9,270 bases of DNA, taken from the NCBI GenBank assembly GCA_900554775.1, contig USIK01000028.1, forward strand, positions 1-9,270. Reading direction: 5' to 3'. The stretch's first letter is position 1, and each line of letters opens with the position of its first letter. Under the pieces are notes generated by a model that was not told the origin of the DNA, ran no database searches, and saw only the letters and a program-made list of their open reading frames with translations. Source of the stretch: an uncultured Oscillospiraceae bacterium (GTDB taxonomy: Bacteria; Bacillota; Clostridia; Oscillospirales; Acutalibacteraceae). Both the position numbers and the translations under genes were made by a program. This document shows, piece after piece, positions 6,445-9,270 of this stretch.

Positions 6445-7237
6445 TTTATTAAGAGCTGATTTTTACAAATTATTAAGAAGAAAATCATTTTATGTCTGCG
6501 CAATTTTAGGAATTATTGTTGCTTGTTTGTCTACCGTGCTTGAAAATATGACTGTTAATTACTCACTTCAAGGCATGGGCATGGACTTTGACTCGCTTCC
6601 GGCTATGTATCGTTTATATTTCTCAGGTGTGTCAGCTTTTAGCCGCACTATAGGAATTGCTGCAATTTTTATTACCATTATGGTTACTATGTTTGTTGCT
6701 AGTGAGTTCTCTTTTGGAACAATCAAAAACATTATTACCACAGGCAAAAGCCGCATAAGTGTTTATACTTCTAAGCTTATTATGGCATTGGTTATTTCAA
6801 CTATTTACACTTTATTGTGCGCACTTGCAGGATTTGTTACAGGAAGCATTCTTTGGGGAATCGGAGAAATCACCCGCACTGAATATCTTGAAATTTTCCG
6901 CATGATCGGGCTTATTATTGCAGTTGAGTTTTCTATGCAGGCTGTGTTTACAATGATTAGTTTCATTATTAGAACAACCGGCGCAGCTATGACTGTTAAC
7001 CTTATCATCGGCACAATTGTGTCGGAATCTTTGCCGATTATCAATATTGTATTCAAAAGAATGTTATCTGTTGAGGAATTCGATGTTTTGAAATACTGGC
7101 CTTATACATATTTAGGAGTGTTTAATCAGCTTGAAATTTCAACCGATCAAATCACACAAGGTTTGATAGTTTGCGCTGTAGCATTTGTAGTTCCTACTAT
7201 CATCGGAATGTTTACTTTCCAAAAACGTGATATTTAA
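6437..7237 (+). CDS. ABC-2 type permease partner
   Basis: 266 residues from ATG 6437, within the end of the ATPase gene, with the AAGGAG site at 6422-6427 inside that gene. About six membrane helices are visible: SFYVCAILGIIVACLSTVL, IGIAAIFITIMVTMFVA, LIMALVISTIYTLLCALAGF, FRMIGLIIAVEFSMQAVF, AAMTVNLIIGTIVSESLP and GLIVCAVAFVVPTIIGMF. The first loop after helix two has 'ASEFSFGTIKNIITTGKSR', the coupling segment typical of BcrB-like ABC-2 permeases ('nEf..gTiKnil..g.sR'). The start 'MLNLLRADFYKLLRRKSF' is the family's usual opening. Two copies would pair with two ATPase subunits to form an exporter, probably of a peptide antibiotic or lipid-active compound. The gene is followed closely by a strong terminator, so the unit has two genes. 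Confidence 0.9.
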   Translation: MLNLLRADFYKLLRRKSFYVCAILGIIVACLSTVLENMTVNYSLQGMGMDFDSLPAMYRLYFSGVSAFSRTIGIAAIFITIMVTMFVASEFSFGTIKNIITTGKSRISVYTSKLIMALVISTIYTLLCALAGFVTGSILWGIGEITRTEYLEIFRMIGLIIAVEFSMQAVFTMISFIIRTTGAAMTVNLIIGTIVSESLPIINIVFKRMLSVEEFDVLKYWPYTYLGVFNQLEISTDQITQGLIVCAVAFVVPTIIGMFTFQKRDI

Positions 7238-7250
7238 AGCTAAAAATTAA

Positions 7251-7290
7251 TCCACCGACTTTATTGTCGGTGGAATTTTTTTATTTTTTA
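7251..7290 (+). terminator. Intrinsic terminator between convergent units
   Basis: A perfect 9-bp stem, TCCACCGAC (7251-7259) and GTCGGTGGA (7266-7274), closes a 6-base loop and is followed by a T-rich run (7277-7290). It ends the ABC operon. The T-run overlaps the last codons of the convergent gene. On the other strand the hairpin is followed by TTAATTTTTA, so it could also serve that gene, but less strongly. Confidence 0.92.
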
Positions 7291-9270
7291 ATTAAATTTT
7301 TCAGGTTTTCGAGGTTTCCGTCGGAATAATTTCCGTAATCTATGCACTCGATCGTGAATCCGTCTTTTACCAAATGGTCGTTTTCGTCTCTGTGGTAATT
7401 AAAGTCAATCGTGAATGTCATTTTTCCTGGAATAAGCATTATTTTCTTTGCAATATCCGTGTCTGACATGCCAAGCTCTTTGCCATATTTTTCGAATAAA
7501 GCATTAACGATATATTTTTGCCTTTTTTCATAGAGAGAATTAATTTTTCTAACGGCTTCGGCTGTAATTCCATTGTGGCAATCAACTATTATGCGCGCGC
7601 TTGGAGGCGAAACGATTTTTGAATCTTTTTCAGCGTCATCTTTTAGCTGCATAATATACTGTGCTATTTTTTCGTAAACATCATTTTTTACTTTAAATTT
7701 GCATTTTCCGCAAACTTCCAATGTCATGTAAAGATCCAGCCTGCTCTTAAGGTCATCTTCAGCAATTTGTTTGAAAGCATTCTCATCTAAGCTATCGAAT
7801 GTAACCACAGAATTTTTAAAGCGGTCTTTGAAATGGCTGCTGTGGTTAGGAGCTGTGCGGAAAGCGGCGAATTTGTCTTCTCTTTTCGGAAGTCCAAGGC
7901 TTTCGTCTTTTTCGTTAGTTGTAAGTATGAAAGTGAAATTTTCTAAAGGAATTTTTTTGCTGTTTGGATTTTCATAGCAGCCGTTATCATAAATGCTCTG
8001 GAATGTAGCATCCAAAGGATGAAGAACATCGCCTTCCATAACGCCAGAATATCCGTTACCAAGTCCAATTTTGTCGTATTCATCTAATATAACAACTCCG
8101 TCAGGGTTTTCAATGGCATATTTTCCTATATTATCCTTGGCTCCAAAATAATAGGGTTTAAAATTGAAAACTTCTTCTGCAGGAGTGGCGGCATCTCCTT
8201 TGGTCGAACCGTCATATCTGATGTTTTGCGCAGCGATTTTTTTATATTCGCCGTTTGGTGAAAGAGATTTAGCGAGCATTTCGGCGCATAATGTTTTCCC
8301 TGAACCTGAAGGGCCGTTTAAAATTATTATTCTGGGGTGATTTTTTGCCTCTTTTCCGGTTTTTTCGGCTTCTTTGGTTATTTGCTGTGTTTTGCTTATG
8401 TCTTGCATGATTTCTTTAAGCTTATTTACAGCTTTTTCCTGGCCTCTAACAAATTTAAGATGGTCATAAAAATCTTGTTCGCGTTCTTCGAAACTTTTTA
8501 CTTGAGTATCAGCCAAATATTGGCCAAATATTTCGCCATTAGCTTTTATTTTGGCCATAATATCTACGCCTTTTCCTACGGTTTCGCCAATCTTGGTTAT
8601 TCCGCCCAAAAATTTGGCGAGTTTATCCACAAGAAGCATTGTTGAAGTCAAGCCTAAAGTTCCAAGTTTAAAAATGCTTGATAAAACAGTCGCTTTTTCC
8701 GGTTGGATTTTGTCTTCTTTAGGGCCAATTTTACCTTCTTCATCTTCGTATTTCGGGTTGGAAGGATTTGAATTAATGCAAATTGCTGTGGCAACTATTG
8801 CAGTTAAAATTGCTGCTCCAAAGGCGATTTTTCCTTTGTTTTCCCAGATTTTACTCCCTACTTTTTGGAATTTTTCCTTAACTTTTTGGAAAAAAGTTTT
8901 TTCTTCAGTTTCTATAATTTTTGGGCCTTTGTTAATCGGTTCTAGGTCAGTGTAACTAGAAGCTGCTTTGTCGGCATCCGAGTCTGTTTCGGCTGCTTTT
9001 ATTCCTGTGCTCGTGAGAATTGTTGCCGCGGCCAAGCTTCCTGAAATGAACTTTTTGAATTTATTCACGCCGCCCGCAATTTTTTCGGTTTCGCTTCCAA
9101 TTGATTGCGTTTGGAACAAACATTCGTCTGCAAGCTCCATTAAAAAGTCTTCAAATTCCGCTTTTGAATATCCTTCTTTTATGTTTGAGCAAAATTCATA
9201 TAGCTCATCGACATCATCGATTAACATAAATTTCGATAATAAATCTTTGCTAGAAAAAATTTCTTGAAAA
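7281..9270 (-). CDS. Membrane-associated ClpB/torsin-like AAA+ ATPase with Nif11-like double-glycine leader (5' partial)
   Basis: The first in-frame ATG (9225-9227) gives 648 residues, but it has no ribosome site and the frame stays open to the window edge (FQEIFSSKDLLSKF before it), so the true start is probably outside. Numbering here is from that ATG. Residues 1-53 plus the upstream part form short acidic helices ending in 'SETEKIAGG' (GG at 9069-9074), like a Nif11/double-glycine leader. Then come a hydrophobic stretch (61-79), a charged linker, a likely membrane helix (134-151), a second hydrophobic stretch (181-201), and an AAA+ domain: Walker A GPSGSGKT (305-312), Walker B VVILDE (378-383), sensor 1 Asn438, arginine finger in HFKDRF (Arg469), and sensor 2-like SAR (543-545). 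The order and 'FKDRF...F.sL' resemble the second ATPase domain of ClpB. A CxxC lies at 506-509. The last 100 residues match nothing I recognise. The likely role is ATP-driven remodelling of a protein at or beyond the membrane. Confidence 0.78.
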   Translation of the reverse strand, partial: FQEIFSSKDLLSKFMLIDDVDELYEFCSNIKEGYSKAEFEDFLMELADECLFQTQSIGSETEKIAGGVNKFKKFISGSLAAATILTSTGIKAAETDSDADKAASSYTDLEPINKGPKIIETEEKTFFQKVKEKFQKVGSKIWENKGKIAFGAAILTAIVATAICINSNPSNPKYEDEEGKIGPKEDKIQPEKATVLSSIFKLGTLGLTSTMLLVDKLAKFLGGITKIGETVGKGVDIMAKIKANGEIFGQYLADTQVKSFEEREQDFYDHLKFVRGQEKAVNKLKEIMQDISKTQQITKEAEKTGKEAKNHPRIIILNGPSGSGKTLCAEMLAKSLSPNGEYKKIAAQNIRYDGSTKGDAATPAEEVFNFKPYYFGAKDNIGKYAIENPDGVVILDEYDKIGLGNGYSGVMEGDVLHPLDATFQSIYDNGCYENPNSKKIPLENFTFILTTNEKDESLGLPKREDKFAAFRTAPNHSSHFKDRFKNSVVTFDSLDENAFKQIAEDDLKSRLDLYMTLEVCGKCKFKVKNDVYEKIAQYIMQLKDDAEKDSKIVSPPSARIIVDCHNGITAEAVRKINSLYEKRQKYIVNALFEKYGKELGMSDTDIAKKIMLIPGKMTFTIDFNYHRDENDHLVKDGFTIECIDYGNYSDGNLENLKNLIKK
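9069..9270 (-). other. Candidate Nif11-type leader with double-glycine cleavage site
   Basis: The encoded segment FSSKDLLSKF-MLIDDVDELYEF...GYSKAEFEDFLMEL...SIGSETEKIAGG has the rhythm of Nif11 leaders: 'L..A.s.eEl..la...G...t.eEle..l', then an acidic run into 'xxIAGG'. Ile at -4, Ala at -3 and Gly-Gly at -2/-1 match the double-glycine consensus; the usual hydrophobic residue at -7 is Thr here. It is followed by basic then hydrophobic residues (VNKFKKFISGSLAAATIL). This is recognised by pattern only. A C39-peptidase transporter that would cut it is not in the window. Confidence 0.5.

Noticed and set aside
8512..8532. Direct repeat GCCAAATATT, two copies 11 bases apart
   Set aside because: It is short, lies within coding sequence, and has no further copies, so it is probably chance in AT-rich DNA.
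8551..8955. 134-residue and neighbouring + strand open frames (also 8337-8645 and 8968-9267) opposite the AAA+ gene
   Set aside because: They are complementary shadows of a gene with clear ATPase motifs, with no ribosome sites and Ser/Phe/Pro-rich composition.
1..9270. Search for CRISPR arrays, tRNA/rRNA genes, insertion sequences and attachment sites
   Set aside because: No regularly spaced repeats, cloverleaf-like sequences, transposase motifs or terminal inverted repeats were seen. The space is taken up by coding genes.

Overview
The window looks like a piece of a low-GC Firmicutes (Clostridia-type) chromosome. The basis is the AT-rich, T-ended codon use, the strong AGGAGG-like ribosome binding sites, an FHA-RodA/FtsW fusion next to a class B penicillin-binding protein, and a BcrA-type ABC transporter. 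No species can be named. Nearly every base is assigned to a gene, and no intergenic gap exceeds 100 bases.

Region 1 (1-5439, all + strand) reads as one tight five-gene operon with gaps of about 18-29 nt. It holds the 3' end of a Wzz/CapA-like chain-length determinant, a small BY-kinase-like protein without a P-loop, a Wzx-type polysaccharide flippase, an FHA-domain RodA/FtsW-family glycosyltransferase, and a PbpA-type class B PBP. The first three fit export of a surface polysaccharide. The last two fit a SEDS/PBP peptidoglycan synthase pair under phospho-threonine (FHA) control. Three consecutive genes carry single-codon lesions in otherwise intact reading frames: an in-frame TAG in the flippase (1624-1626), an ATT where the start codon should be in the FHA-RodA gene (2359-2361), and an in-frame TAA in the PBP (4498-4500). 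The PBP also has SCD in place of its SxN motif. The operon is either in early decay or depends on non-standard translation events.

Region 2 (5440-7290, + strand) is a separate unit: a sigma-A-like promoter, an ABC ATPase and a six-helix ABC-2 permease overlapping by 8 nt, and a strong intrinsic terminator. It resembles bacitracin/lantibiotic-resistance exporters.

Region 3 (7281-9270, - strand, convergent) is a large AAA+ protein whose 5' end appears to lie beyond the window. Its ATPase core resembles the second ATPase domain of ClpB (torsin/ClpB type). Its N-terminus looks like a Nif11-type leader ending in a double-glycine motif, followed by hydrophobic segments. A peptide-type export leader on a membrane-associated Clp-like ATPase is the most unusual item in the window.
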